Shown here: in pieces, positions 8,071 to 16,775 of the stretch
How the letters are laid out: the number at the start of each line of letters is the position of its first letter
Numbering within the stretch: the stretch's first letter is position 1
Program-made: the position numbers and the translations under genes
Notes under the pieces: model-generated
What the model was told of the DNA's origin: nothing
Seen by the model: the letters and a program-made list of their open reading frames with translations, nothing else
Database searches by the model: none
Source: CALLJL01 sp964627255
Lineage (GTDB): Bacteria; Acidobacteriota; Aminicenantia; Aminicenantales; CALLJL01
NCBI GenBank assembly: GCA_964627255.1
Contig: CAZVIN010000114.1
Location: 1 to 64,000, forward strand
Direction of reading: 5' to 3'
DNA: 64,000 nt

Positions 8071-8774
8071 AATTTCTCCAAAGACTAAACGGCGTTTTTT
8101 TCGACCCCAAAACTACTTTGACTCAAATTGCAGAGAAACCCCTTTGGGTTGATATACTTATTCTGCTACTTATTGTTTGGGTGGTCTATTCATATCTTGT
8201 GGCCCCTTTTTCCCAGAAGGATACAGTCGCCTTAATGAAGGATAATGTCAGGCTTAAGGAGTTGATGGGCCAGGAAAGATACGAGGCGCGTCTCCGTCAA
8301 CTCGAAAATCCATCGCCTCGGTCAAAATATCTTAATATTTTTCTCTTTTCGCCGCTGCTCTTACTTTTTGGGCTTTTTTTTAGCAGCCTGGTCCTTCTAA
8401 TTTTAGGCCGGCTTTTCTCTACGCAAGGCAAATACACCCAGGTTTTGGCCTGTTTTTTTCATGCCAATTTAATTGATAAACTCCTTGGCAACGCCGTTAG
8501 ATTAGGGCTCGTTTTTCTGAAAAAATCAGTTTTCCAAACTTCAACCTCTCTGGCGCTTCTCTTCCCTCGCCTTTCCTACACTTCACCTGCTTATGTCATC
8601 CTTAGCCAGGTCGATTTCTTCCAACTCTGGCTCTTCGGCGTTCTGGCCTACGGTCTGGCGGCTGTTTTTAAGGTTTCAACCCCGAAAGCTTTTTTCCTCG
8701 CCTACGGGTTTTGGCTCTTAAAAAGCCTTCTTTATATCGGGTTCGGATTGCTGAACCTCAAATACCTGGGCTAA
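8067..8774 (+). CDS. YIP1-family integral membrane protein
   Basis: A 235-residue protein with about five hydrophobic segments (roughly 27-47, 94-120, 128-150, 185-205, 212-230). The opening FLQRLNGVFFDPKTTLTQIAEKPLWVDILILL is the usual start of bacterial YIP1 domains (F-x-P-x-x-x-x-x-I-x-x-x-P). Its ATG overlaps the ATPase stop by four bases, so it is translated with the adaptor and ATPase. In position it replaces the expected permease. YIP1 proteins have no settled biochemical function in bacteria. A transport role here is inference from the operon. Confidence 0.75.
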   Translation: MKFLQRLNGVFFDPKTTLTQIAEKPLWVDILILLLIVWVVYSYLVAPFSQKDTVALMKDNVRLKELMGQERYEARLRQLENPSPRSKYLNIFLFSPLLLLFGLFFSSLVLLILGRLFSTQGKYTQVLACFFHANLIDKLLGNAVRLGLVFLKKSVFQTSTSLALLFPRLSYTSPAYVILSQVDFFQLWLFGVLAYGLAAVFKVSTPKAFFLAYGFWLLKSLLYIGFGLLNLKYLG

Positions 8775-8861
8775 TCTGACCATTTTCTTAGGCGAATTTC
8801 CCTGGCTAAATTTTCTTGGGTTTGACAGACAGAGCGGGTCTCGCTAAATTAAACAACGGTG

Positions 8862-9965
8862 ATGGAAAACAGCCATTTCTTCGGTCAACTCAGCTCTCTG
8901 CCCTGGCCGCGGCTTCTTTCTCAGCTCTGGCAGAAAAAAAAATCCGGCTGCCTTGAACTCCGCCTGGAAAAAGAGACCGTTCGCTTTTGGCTGATCCGAG
9001 GAAATATGCTCGTCATCGCCGATTCGCTCCCTTTAGGTTTCTTGAGCGATTTTCTTCAAGCCCAGGGAAGATTCGACTCCCAGCTACTTAGTCAAGCTTT
9101 CAACCAAGTTAAAGAGAAAGACTGTCTGCTGCTTCGTTGTTTGATTGATTATGTCGGTTTGACCCCAGAAGAAGCCTGGAGTTGGCTGGTTAAGGGCTGG
9201 AAAGAATGGTTTTATAATTTTTTTGACCTTGATTTGACCAACGGCCAGTATGCTTTGGAGCCCATGACGCCTGAGGATTCCTTGGCCTATGCGGAACTTC
9301 CGACTCCTGAGCTTATTCTTGAAGGAGTCAGACGCATGAAAAACCTGAGCCTCATCGAAGTTCATTTGCCCGAAGCAGACTCCATCCTCCAGGTCAATTC
9401 TAATTCCCAGTTAACAACCTTCCCCTTAACGCCCGTCGAAAAATATATTATCAGGTTGCTGGGAACTGGACTTTCTCTCAACGAATTTTATTCCCGTTGC
9501 CACCTGAGCCGACAGGAATGCCAGCGAACCCTTTTCGCTTTGCTTTCCCTGGAGTTGGTAAATCCCGTCGCCGCCTCGGCTTTTTCTAAGAAATCGGCTT
9601 CGCCGACATTAACTCAATTGGATAATGTTTTGGCTTCTTTTAATGAAAAATGCGCTTTTATTTTCCGGTTTGTTTCTAAGGAAATCGGCCCCGTCGCCTG
9701 GAATGTGTTAGAGAAAGCCCTGGAAGAAATCCGACCGCATCTCAGCACCCCTCTGGCTAAAGCTACTCTTCAGGAGGACGGCCGGTTCGACCTTCCTGAA
9801 GCCAACCGCTTAGTCTGGCAATTTCTCAATGCCCCTTTCCGCCAGGCCATTTTGAGGGATTTGAACGAAATTTTAATGGCGGAAGTGCTGGCGGTTAAAA
9901 GAACTCTGGGCCCGGAGTTGGAACGAACTCTCGTCCAGAACTTGGAAAAAATCGGGGAAGGATGA
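8862..9965 (+). CDS. PATAN (DUF4388)-like regulatory protein
   Basis: A 367-residue soluble protein. The first 100 residues (LSSLPWPRLLSQLWQKKKSGCLELRLEKETVRFWLIRGNMLVIADSLPLGFLSDFL, given here only as a landmark region near 8-60) have the layout of the DUF4388/PATAN domain: a helix, a K-x-G-x-L strand and a G-N-M-L-x-x-A turn. These occur in two-component and gliding-motility regulators. A second helical region (about 180-365) has no motif I recognise. The ATG at 8862 is used; a GTG lies one codon upstream and there is no strong ribosome-binding site. The stop overlaps the next tiny gene as ATGA. Confidence 0.5.
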   Translation: MENSHFFGQLSSLPWPRLLSQLWQKKKSGCLELRLEKETVRFWLIRGNMLVIADSLPLGFLSDFLQAQGRFDSQLLSQAFNQVKEKDCLLLRCLIDYVGLTPEEAWSWLVKGWKEWFYNFFDLDLTNGQYALEPMTPEDSLAYAELPTPELILEGVRRMKNLSLIEVHLPEADSILQVNSNSQLTTFPLTPVEKYIIRLLGTGLSLNEFYSRCHLSRQECQRTLFALLSLELVNPVAASAFSKKSASPTLTQLDNVLASFNEKCAFIFRFVSKEIGPVAWNVLEKALEEIRPHLSTPLAKATLQEDGRFDLPEANRLVWQFLNAPFRQAILRDLNEILMAEVLAVKRTLGPELERTLVQNLEKIGEG

Positions 9966-10045
9966 TTAAAAGGTCACAGCTGTTGGCCGTTCTTATCCTT
10001 CTTTCTATTCTTGCCCTAATTATCGTGAGGCAAATTGTCCGGTAA
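9962..10045 (+). CDS. Possible 27-residue single-helix membrane peptide
   Basis: The frame begins at an ATG overlapping the previous stop (ATGA at 9962-9965) and ends at TAA 10043-10045, overlapping the TTG start of miaA by eleven bases. The peptide has a short basic start (MIKRSQ), a run of about 17 Leu/Ile/Val/Ala residues and a basic end (RQIVR), so it is a predicted single transmembrane helix. The tight overlap on both sides suggests translational coupling that hands ribosomes on to miaA. The product itself is unproven. Confidence 0.4.
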   Translation: MIKRSQLLAVLILLSILALIIVRQIVR

Positions 10046-10961
10046 GAAACATTTAGTCATCATTTTGGGGCCGACTGCCGTCGGCAAGAGCAATTTAGCT
10101 CTTCGCCTGGCCCAGCAATTCGAGGGAGAAATCATCAACTGTGATTCCATGCAGGTTTATCGAGGGTTTGATATCGGAACCGATAAACCCCCTTTGGCCG
10201 TGCGCCAGGCTATTCCTCATCATCTTTTAGATATTGTTGAGCCGCAAGAACAATTTACCGCGGCCTCCTTTGTCCAGAATGCTTTGAAGGCCATCCACGA
10301 AATAATTTCTCGGCATCATCTTCCCCTGGTGGTGGGTGGTACTGGGCTCTATCTTAAAGCTTTAACCGAAGGCCTTTTTCCTGGCCCAGGACGTAACCCG
10401 GAACTTCGTCGCCAGCTAGAAGAAGAAGGTCGCCTCAAGGGTTTCTCCTTTCTCCATGAAAGATTGCAGCAAGTCGACCCGAATTATGGACGTCTGGTTC
10501 ATCCCCACGACCGAGTTAGGATTATCCGTGCTCTGGAAATATACGAATTAACCGGCCAGCCTCCCTCTGAAAATTTCCAAAAAACCAGGCCTTATCTTGA
10601 GGATTTTCAAGTAATCAAGATTGGGCTAAAATTAGATAAAGATGAACTACACCGTCGCATCGAGGCGCGAGTGGAGCTGATGTTTGAGCGAGGTATAATT
10701 AACGAAGTTTCCCAGCTCTTAGCCTCTGGGGTGCCCGAAACTGCCCCGCCTTTCCAGGCTTTAGGCTATAAGCAGGTTCGGCGTTTTTTACGGGGCGAGA
10801 TTAGCGAAAATGAAGCCAAAGAATTGACCAAGAAAGAGACCAAGCTTTACGCCAAGCGACAGATGACCTGGTTCCGCAAGATGCAAGAAATCAACTGGTT
10901 TGAGCCGAGTGATTATGAAAAAATTGTCGCCTATCTTCAAACCAGATGGCAAGACTCCTAA
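10035..10961 (+). CDS. miaA: tRNA dimethylallyltransferase
   Basis: A 308-residue enzyme that prenylates A37 of tRNAs reading UNN codons. The ATP/DMAPP loop GPTAVGKS is at 12-19, followed by NCDSMQVYRGFDIGTDKPP, HHLLDIVEP, VGGTGLYLKAL, RVRIIRALEIYELTG and QMTWFRKM near the end, all MiaA signatures. The TTG start at 10035 is chosen because GTGAGG lies four bases upstream and the protein starts right at the P-loop strand. hflX starts four bases after the stop, the classic miaA-hflX neighbourhood. Confidence 0.95.
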   Translation: MSGKKHLVIILGPTAVGKSNLALRLAQQFEGEIINCDSMQVYRGFDIGTDKPPLAVRQAIPHHLLDIVEPQEQFTAASFVQNALKAIHEIISRHHLPLVVGGTGLYLKALTEGLFPGPGRNPELRRQLEEEGRLKGFSFLHERLQQVDPNYGRLVHPHDRVRIIRALEIYELTGQPPSENFQKTRPYLEDFQVIKIGLKLDKDELHRRIEARVELMFERGIINEVSQLLASGVPETAPPFQALGYKQVRRFLRGEISENEAKELTKKETKLYAKRQMTWFRKMQEINWFEPSDYEKIVAYLQTRWQDS

Positions 10962-10965
10962 GAAG

Positions 10966-12219
10966 ATGGAAAAAGCAATCTTAGTTAACCTCGCCACCAA
11001 CCCTCAGGAAAAAAATGAAGCCGATGATTCGATGGAAGAGTTGGAACTGCTGACTAAGGCCGCGGGAGCCATTGTCGTCGCCAAGGTGTTTCAATCTCGA
11101 CCCAGAATCAGCCCCAAATATTTTATCGGCGAGGGTAAGGTCGAAGAGATAATTCAACTTAAAGAAGCCAAGGCCGCCGACATAATCATCTTTGACCATA
11201 ACCTGACCCCGATTCAGCAGCGGAGTTTAGAGGAAAAGATTCAGACCAAGGTGATTGACCGAACTCAGCTCATCCTCGATATCTTCGCTCAACGGGCCCG
11301 GTCGAGCGAAGGTAAATTACAAGTTGAATTAGCCCAATTAACCTATCTTTTGCCTCGCTTAACTGGAAAAGGCAGAGCTCTCTCTCGCTTAGGCGGGGGG
11401 ATAGGGACACGCGGACCAGGAGAGAAAAAGTTGGAGGAGGACCGACGACGGATTCAGAAAAGAATAACTAAGATTAATCGTGAGATCGCTCATCTCCAGG
11501 AACGTCGTTCCCTCCAGCGCAAGGCCAGGAAGAAAAGTCCGATACCCGTAGTCTCCTTAGTTGGCTATACCAGCGCTGGTAAATCGACCCTGTTTAACCG
11601 GTTAACCCTCGAATCGACGTTGGTCTCGCCTAATCTCTTCGCTACCCTCGACCCTCTCTTGCGACGAGTCTCCTTTGCGGATGGGGCTTATTTTTTTCTC
11701 AGTGACACGGTGGGTTTCATTAAAAAACTACCCCTCGAGCTGATCACCTCTTTCCGCGCCACCTTGGAAGAAATTGAGGAAGCCACCTGTCTTCTCCATG
11801 TCATCGACCTTTCCTCTGCCAGGGTTGAAGACCAGGCCGAGACTGTGGAAAAAACTTTGGTTGAAATTGGCGTTAACGACGTCCCGATCCTGAGAGTCTA
11901 TAATAAAATTGACCTCCTACCCCAACGACAAGAGCTCCTTTCTCTTAATGAAAAAACTGAAGACCGGAGTGTTTATATCTCAGCTTTGACGGGAGAGGGA
12001 ATTGGAAGTCTCATGGCCAAGCTCCGCTCCATCCTTTTCCGAAAAATGCGTTCTTACCGTTTAAAAATACCCCGAGAAAACGCCTCCTTAATTTCTTCGC
12101 TCTTGCCCTGGGCCATAATAATAGAGAAAATGGAGACCGATAGCCACGTGGCGCTGAAGGTTATAGCGGAGCCAGAAGCGATGAAACCTTTTCTGGTTTA
12201 CTCCGATAAAGGAGAATAA
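10966..12219 (+). CDS. hflX: Ribosome-associated GTPase HflX
   Basis: A 417-residue GTPase that splits or rescues stalled ribosomes. The N-terminal HflX domain contains SPKYFIGEGKVEEI and IIFDHNLTPIQQRSLEE; the linker region has RLGGGIGTRGPGEKKLE. The G domain starts near residue 195 with GYTSAGKST (G1), followed by DTVGFI (G3) and NKIDLL (G4). The ATG at 10966 gives the family-typical MEKAILV start; longer versions would begin inside miaA. The stop is one base from the next gene's GTG. Confidence 0.94.
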   Translation: MEKAILVNLATNPQEKNEADDSMEELELLTKAAGAIVVAKVFQSRPRISPKYFIGEGKVEEIIQLKEAKAADIIIFDHNLTPIQQRSLEEKIQTKVIDRTQLILDIFAQRARSSEGKLQVELAQLTYLLPRLTGKGRALSRLGGGIGTRGPGEKKLEEDRRRIQKRITKINREIAHLQERRSLQRKARKKSPIPVVSLVGYTSAGKSTLFNRLTLESTLVSPNLFATLDPLLRRVSFADGAYFFLSDTVGFIKKLPLELITSFRATLEEIEEATCLLHVIDLSSARVEDQAETVEKTLVEIGVNDVPILRVYNKIDLLPQRQELLSLNEKTEDRSVYISALTGEGIGSLMAKLRSILFRKMRSYRLKIPRENASLISSLLPWAIIIEKMETDSHVALKVIAEPEAMKPFLVYSDKGE

Positions 12220-12220
12220 G

Positions 12221-13558
12221 GTGAAAGTGAAGGCACGTCTTTCTTTATGCCTGACAGTTATCGTTCTGGGAGCGGCTTGTGTGCCGACTCCAGCCCCGGT
12301 TCTTACTCCACCTCCGTTTCCCTTAGAAAGCCTACCACCGGCTATGACCGTGACCATGGGTCTGCAGGAAAGAGTTGTCGCGGAGGAGACCTGGAATCAC
12401 TTGCGCCGGGGCGACCTCGCGGCCGTTGAAAATTCCTTAAAGCGGTTAACACCGCCGCGGCCTTCCTATTATCTTTTATCCGGCTTCCTTCAGCTTATGC
12501 GCGGAGAAAACAAAGCGGCGACCGATAGCTTTTACCTGGTCCTCAAAGAGATACCCCGCCTCGCTCTGGCTCAGGCTGGCCTGGCCCAAGCTTATTTGAA
12601 TCTGGGAGATGAAGAGGCTGCCTTCTCTTCGTTGCGGGAGGTTCTCAAGGAAGAGCCAGATAATAACTGGGCTAAAAAAGAATTTAGCGCCCTCAAGACA
12701 AAGCGAACTGATAGCCTCCGCGAAGCTGCGGCCGCGGCGCTCAAAGCCAATAACTTGCAAGGGGCCAAGGAAGCGCTGCTTCAGGCTCTCCACTATTCTC
12801 CCGAAGCCAGCGACCTTCATCTTTCTTTAGTGCGGCTCTATCGTCAGGAGAAGAACTTACCGGCGGCGTTAACTCATCTCAAGGCCGCCATCGATTTATC
12901 TCCGCAGGATAAAGAGTTGCTGCGAATCTATGCCGACACCCTCCTCGAAGCCGAGCAATACTCACGCGCTCTGGAGGCTCTGGAGCGTTTACTCGAACTC
13001 AAACCCGAAGATAAAGAAATTCAGGCTAAGTTAGCCGCTCTTAAAGATAAATTAGGAATTGTCGAGCTGCCAAGTCAGTATGAAAACATTCCTCGTCTTG
13101 AAGCCATCAGCCGGGAGGATTTGGCTTCTCTCATCGCCATTAAATTTAAAGGCTTTCTTCCGCCGCTCAGCGAACCACCCCCAATTATTGTCGATATCGC
13201 CACTTCCTGGGCTTCCCGTTTTATCCTGCAGGCTGCCTCCTTAGGGTTTTTAGACGTCTATCCTGACCACACGTTTCGGCCGAAAAACATCGTCACCAGG
13301 GCGGAAATGGCGGACACTCTGGTAAGGCTCCTCAACTTCTTCCGCCAGCGCGGCAAAAAATTTATCGCCCAGATCCCCCCGGAAAAGATTATTCTCCCCG
13401 ATGTTACCCCCGAGCATGCCTTTTATGCTTCGGTTATCGAAGCCATTGCTTATCAATTGATGGAGCTTTCCGCTGATAAAAGATTCAACCCGGAACGCCC
13501 AGTTTCTGGCTTGGAGGCCTCCCGAACTCTTGAGGTTCTTTTAGCCCTGGTCAAATGA
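12221..13558 (+). CDS. Lipoprotein with TPR repeats and an SLH domain
   Basis: A 445-residue envelope protein. Its GTG start is followed by a signal peptide ending in a lipobox (VLGAAC, cysteine at 20). Residues about 50-290 form a run of TPR-like helices (for example ALAQAGLAQAYLNLGDEEAAFSSL and RIYADTLLEAEQYSRALEAL). Residues about 320-440 carry an S-layer-homology domain, with LGFLDVYPDHTFRPKNIVTRAEMADTL as the diagnostic segment. SLH domains bind peptidoglycan-linked polymers, so the protein likely tethers the outer membrane or a scaffold to the wall. It overlaps pgsA by four bases. Confidence 0.78.
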   Translation: MKVKARLSLCLTVIVLGAACVPTPAPVLTPPPFPLESLPPAMTVTMGLQERVVAEETWNHLRRGDLAAVENSLKRLTPPRPSYYLLSGFLQLMRGENKAATDSFYLVLKEIPRLALAQAGLAQAYLNLGDEEAAFSSLREVLKEEPDNNWAKKEFSALKTKRTDSLREAAAAALKANNLQGAKEALLQALHYSPEASDLHLSLVRLYRQEKNLPAALTHLKAAIDLSPQDKELLRIYADTLLEAEQYSRALEALERLLELKPEDKEIQAKLAALKDKLGIVELPSQYENIPRLEAISREDLASLIAIKFKGFLPPLSEPPPIIVDIATSWASRFILQAASLGFLDVYPDHTFRPKNIVTRAEMADTLVRLLNFFRQRGKKFIAQIPPEKIILPDVTPEHAFYASVIEAIAYQLMELSADKRFNPERPVSGLEASRTLEVLLALVK

Positions 13559-14193
13559 ACGCTGCCCAGAACGAAACCGTCGCCTCCTGGCTTACCTTGC
13601 CTAACCTGCTCACGGCTTTTCGGTTGGTCCTCGTCCCTCTTTTTCTTCAACAAATAATCAACGGCCGCCGGATAGAAGCCTTATTAATTTTTTTATTGGC
13701 CGGACTGACTGACCTCTTAGACGGGTTTGTGGCCAGAACCTGGAACGTGCGCACGGCCTTGGGAAAAATTCTTGACCCCGCAGCTGATAAGCTTCTTCTG
13801 GTGACAGCTTTTGTCGCTACTTCCATCCCTCGATTGAGCCAACCCTATCACATGCCAGTTTGGTTAGCGGCGACGGTCGTCTCTCGGGATAGCCTAATTG
13901 CTTTAGGGGCATTGGTTCTTTTTCTGTGGAAAGGAGTTAAAACCTTCACTCCTTCTTTATGGGGCAAAATATGTACCTTTCTCCAGGTGCTGACCGTGCT
14001 TTTGGTCTTGGCAGGGAATGCCATCATCCAAGCGGGGCCAAATAATCTTAGTTTTTTGCAGTGGCTGGCCTCATCAACCCTGCAGACCCTTTTTTTTGCC
14101 GCCACTTTTCTGGCAACAGTTCTTTCCGGTGTTCAATACACTGCTTTTGGGTTAAAAAAAGCCTTTTTCTCTTCCGAGAAGAAGAAGGGTTAG
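13555..14193 (+). CDS. pgsA: CDP-diacylglycerol--glycerol-3-phosphate 3-phosphatidyltransferase
   Basis: A 212-residue inner-membrane enzyme making phosphatidylglycerophosphate. It carries the full CDP-alcohol phosphotransferase motif D-G-x2-A-R-x8-G-x3-D-x3-D at 56-78 (LDGFVARTW...ILDPAADK), with LPNLLTAFRLVLVP upstream as in PgsA. About five hydrophobic helices follow. The ATG overlaps the previous stop (ATGA). The 3' end overlaps the convergent glycan gene by four bases. Another CDP-alcohol transferase specificity cannot be fully excluded, but length and motifs fit PgsA. Confidence 0.85.
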   Translation: MNAAQNETVASWLTLPNLLTAFRLVLVPLFLQQIINGRRIEALLIFLLAGLTDLLDGFVARTWNVRTALGKILDPAADKLLLVTAFVATSIPRLSQPYHMPVWLAATVVSRDSLIALGALVLFLWKGVKTFTPSLWGKICTFLQVLTVLLVLAGNAIIQAGPNNLSFLQWLASSTLQTLFFAATFLATVLSGVQYTAFGLKKAFFSSEKKKG

Positions 14194-15641
14194 CGCATAT
14201 TGGGGTCGATAAAACCACGCTTAAGGGTCATCCAGATTATCTTCAGGTCAAGCCCTAAGGACCAATTTTGGATGTAAAAAAAATCATACTCCAATCTTTT
14301 TTCAATCGAAGTATCCTGCCTTAGGCCGTGAACTTGGGCCCAGCCAGTTATCCCTGATTTTACTTTATGCCGAAGCATATATTTCGGAATTCTGTCCGCA
14401 AATTCTCGGACAAAGGAGGGACGTTCGGGCCGAGGGCCGACTAAGCTCATTTCTCCTTTGAGCACGTTGATGAGCTGGGGCAGTTCATCGAGGGAATATT
14501 TGCGTAAGAAACGACCAAACCGAGTAACCCGCGGGTCGTCCGGCCGGCACATAACCGGCCCCGTCTCTTTTTCTGCGTCACAGACCATCGTCCGGAACTT
14601 GACCATAGTAAATCTGCGACCATCAAGTCCCATTCTTTCCTGACGATAAAAAACCGGGCCGCGAGAAGTCAATTTAATCAAGACTGCCACGAGTAAAAGT
14701 AAGGGAGATAATAAAACCAGACTGAAGAAAGAAACAACGATATCCACCGCCCTTTTCAAGACACGGTTAAAACCACGGAGCGAGACATCGTCGATGGAAA
14801 TAACCGGCACCCCGTCTAAATCCTGAATTTCAGCCTTAAGCGTTAGCAATTGGAACAGGTCAGGAATAAGTCGAACATTAACAATATGCTTGTGGACAAC
14901 TTTTAGCGTCTCGAGGATTTGGGAATAGTTCTTGAGGTCAAGGGCGACATAAACCTCGCTTATTCCTCCCTGAGAAAGAATCTCATCCAAGTCGCTAATC
15001 TTTCCCAGGACTTCCAGACCGCCGTCAACCTGCACCTTTTCGCCAGGGGCGAGGTTATCATCCAGGAAGCCTTTGACGATAAAACCAAGGTCCTTATAGG
15101 CGCGCAATTTCTGGGCGAGGGTCCGTCCCATCTCGCCCGCCCCAACAATCAGGATATTCTGCAGGTTTAATCCCCGGGCAAAGCGTCTTTTCATGAAGAA
15201 GTAAACCTGGTAGCGGAGAAAACTAACCAGAACAACAACAGAAATAAAATAGACAGCCAGAAAGCCATGGGAAATCTTAAAGGTCATCCGAAAAAGAGGC
15301 GCCGCGCCTTGGCTGTAAGCATAAAGGTAGTTTAAGACAGCCATGACGATAAGCACAGTGAACACGGTGTTAAGCATGACTAAGAGAGAATCATCGACCT
15401 GCGGCCGCTTCAGCCTGGTCCGATAAAATCCCTGGAAATAAAAAATAAGCAAATGAAGACCAAGAAAAAGAGGAAAAACGGCCAGATAAGAACTTAAGGG
15501 CGGAATCCCTTTCAGCGGGTCAACAGGAATTATATAACCATAAAAACGGAAAAAATAGGCGTAAAAATAGGCCACCAAAATTCCCAGAATATCACATAAC
15601 AAATAAAACCCAACCAGCCTTAGTTTCTTCTCTTTAATCAA
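14190..15641 (-). CDS. Polyprenyl-phosphate sugar-1-phosphate transferase (WbaP/WcaJ type)
   Basis: A 483-residue initiating enzyme that loads the first sugar phosphate on undecaprenyl phosphate. Five N-terminal membrane helices are followed by a Rossmann-like CoA-binding domain (ILIVGAGEMGRTLAQKL, about 163). A re-entrant helix (about 310-335, KRAVDIVVSFFSLVLLSPLLL) precedes the catalytic domain with FYRQERMGLDGRRFTMVKFRTM, YSLDELPQLINVLKGEMSLVGPRPE and GWAQVHGLRQDTS. It is the last gene of the operon and overlaps the preceding glycosyltransferase by four bases. The sugar transferred is unknown. Confidence 0.92.
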   Translation of the reverse strand: MIKEKKLRLVGFYLLCDILGILVAYFYAYFFRFYGYIIPVDPLKGIPPLSSYLAVFPLFLGLHLLIFYFQGFYRTRLKRPQVDDSLLVMLNTVFTVLIVMAVLNYLYAYSQGAAPLFRMTFKISHGFLAVYFISVVVLVSFLRYQVYFFMKRRFARGLNLQNILIVGAGEMGRTLAQKLRAYKDLGFIVKGFLDDNLAPGEKVQVDGGLEVLGKISDLDEILSQGGISEVYVALDLKNYSQILETLKVVHKHIVNVRLIPDLFQLLTLKAEIQDLDGVPVISIDDVSLRGFNRVLKRAVDIVVSFFSLVLLSPLLLLVAVLIKLTSRGPVFYRQERMGLDGRRFTMVKFRTMVCDAEKETGPVMCRPDDPRVTRFGRFLRKYSLDELPQLINVLKGEMSLVGPRPERPSFVREFADRIPKYMLRHKVKSGITGWAQVHGLRQDTSIEKRLEYDFFYIQNWSLGLDLKIIWMTLKRGFIDPNMR

Positions 15642-16768
15642 CTTTGACCCCGATGTTTTTCCCAGGCACGCGCTAAGAATTGAATCATTTTTTCCCGAAA
15701 AACTTCACGAGAGAATTTCTCGGCGTGGTGACGAATCGCAGATTTATTAAATGGCAGCCGCTCAAATTTGTCAAGAGCTTCAAGGAGAGCCTCGACCGAC
15801 GCCTCGGGAAACAAAACCCCGGTTTCTTCAGGCAGGACGGTTTCCAAGGAGCCGCCTCGGCCTAAGGCAATTACCGGCGTGCCGCAAGCCTGAGCTTCAA
15901 CCGTGGCCAAACCAAAATCTTCTTCTCCGGGAAGAATAAAAGCCCTGGCCCGCTGATAGGCTTCACGCAGTTTTTCGTCGGAAACATTTTCGTGGAAGAT
16001 AATATTAGTTTTGGCTAGCCGACGCAGCCGCCGCTCTTCCGGACCTTGCCCGATAATGAGCAAAGGCCGTTGGAGCCGATTAAAAGCCTGGATGGCTAAA
16101 TCTATTTTTTTATAAGGAACAAGGGCGGAGACGATAAGAAAGTAATCCTGGCGGGCCTCGCCGTTGGCGGGAACAAAAAAGGTGGTATCAACCGGCGGAT
16201 AAATGACTTCGGCTTCCCGATGGTAGTAACGTTCAATTCTTTGGGCGACGTGCTGGGAATTGGCGATAAAATAATCTACCCGGGCGGCTGAAGTTACATC
16301 CCAGAGCCGCAAATAATGAATCTGGGGGGGAATAAGAAGGCGGCTGATAAGGGATAAGCGCTCTGCCGAAAAATAGGCGTGATATTGATTCCAAGCATAA
16401 CGCATCGGAGAATGAACGTAAGAGATATGGAGCGCTCCTGGCTTGGGAATAGCTCCCTTGGCGACACAATGGGAACTGGAAATGATTAAATCATATTCCT
16501 GAAGATTAAAGAGCTCGATGGCCAGAGGAAAAAGCGGCAAATAAAAACGGTAGCGCCGCCGAAGGCAAGGTAGCCGCTGGAGGAAACTGGTCTTTATGGT
16601 TCGTTTTTCTATCTCTGGAACCTGGCTATGCGGGAAATGGAAAAGAGTGTAAATGGGGGCTTCAGGGAAGAGCTCGGCCAAAACTTCCAGAACCTTTTCC
16701 CCGCCGCGGCGGCCGGTCAACCAGTCGTGAATAAGCGCCGTTTTCACCTTTCTCATCGCTGAAGGCAA
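15638..16768 (-). CDS. Glycosyltransferase, GT4 family (WbaZ-like)
   Basis: A 376-residue GT-B enzyme. The start segment TALIHDWLTGRRGGEKVLEVLAELFP and the region SYVHSPMRYAWNQYHAYF are typical of the mannosyltransferase-like WbaZ group. The donor-site half has YKKIDLAIQAF, IIGQGPEERRL and the E-x7-E motif in PGEEDFGLATVEAQACGTPVIALG. The TTG at 16768 is chosen because TGAGG lies five bases upstream; the ATG four codons later has no ribosome-binding site. It is eight bases downstream of the previous gene. The transferred sugar is not determinable here. Confidence 0.85.
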   Translation of the reverse strand: MPSAMRKVKTALIHDWLTGRRGGEKVLEVLAELFPEAPIYTLFHFPHSQVPEIEKRTIKTSFLQRLPCLRRRYRFYLPLFPLAIELFNLQEYDLIISSSHCVAKGAIPKPGALHISYVHSPMRYAWNQYHAYFSAERLSLISRLLIPPQIHYLRLWDVTSAARVDYFIANSQHVAQRIERYYHREAEVIYPPVDTTFFVPANGEARQDYFLIVSALVPYKKIDLAIQAFNRLQRPLLIIGQGPEERRLRRLAKTNIIFHENVSDEKLREAYQRARAFILPGEEDFGLATVEAQACGTPVIALGRGGSLETVLPEETGVLFPEASVEALLEALDKFERLPFNKSAIRHHAEKFSREVFREKMIQFLARAWEKHRGQS

Positions 16769-16775
16769 TTATACC

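Noticed and set aside
10900..12219. Longer hflX start at TTG 10900
   Set aside because: It would overlap miaA by 62 bases and lacks a ribosome-binding site; the ATG at 10966 gives the usual MEKAILV start.
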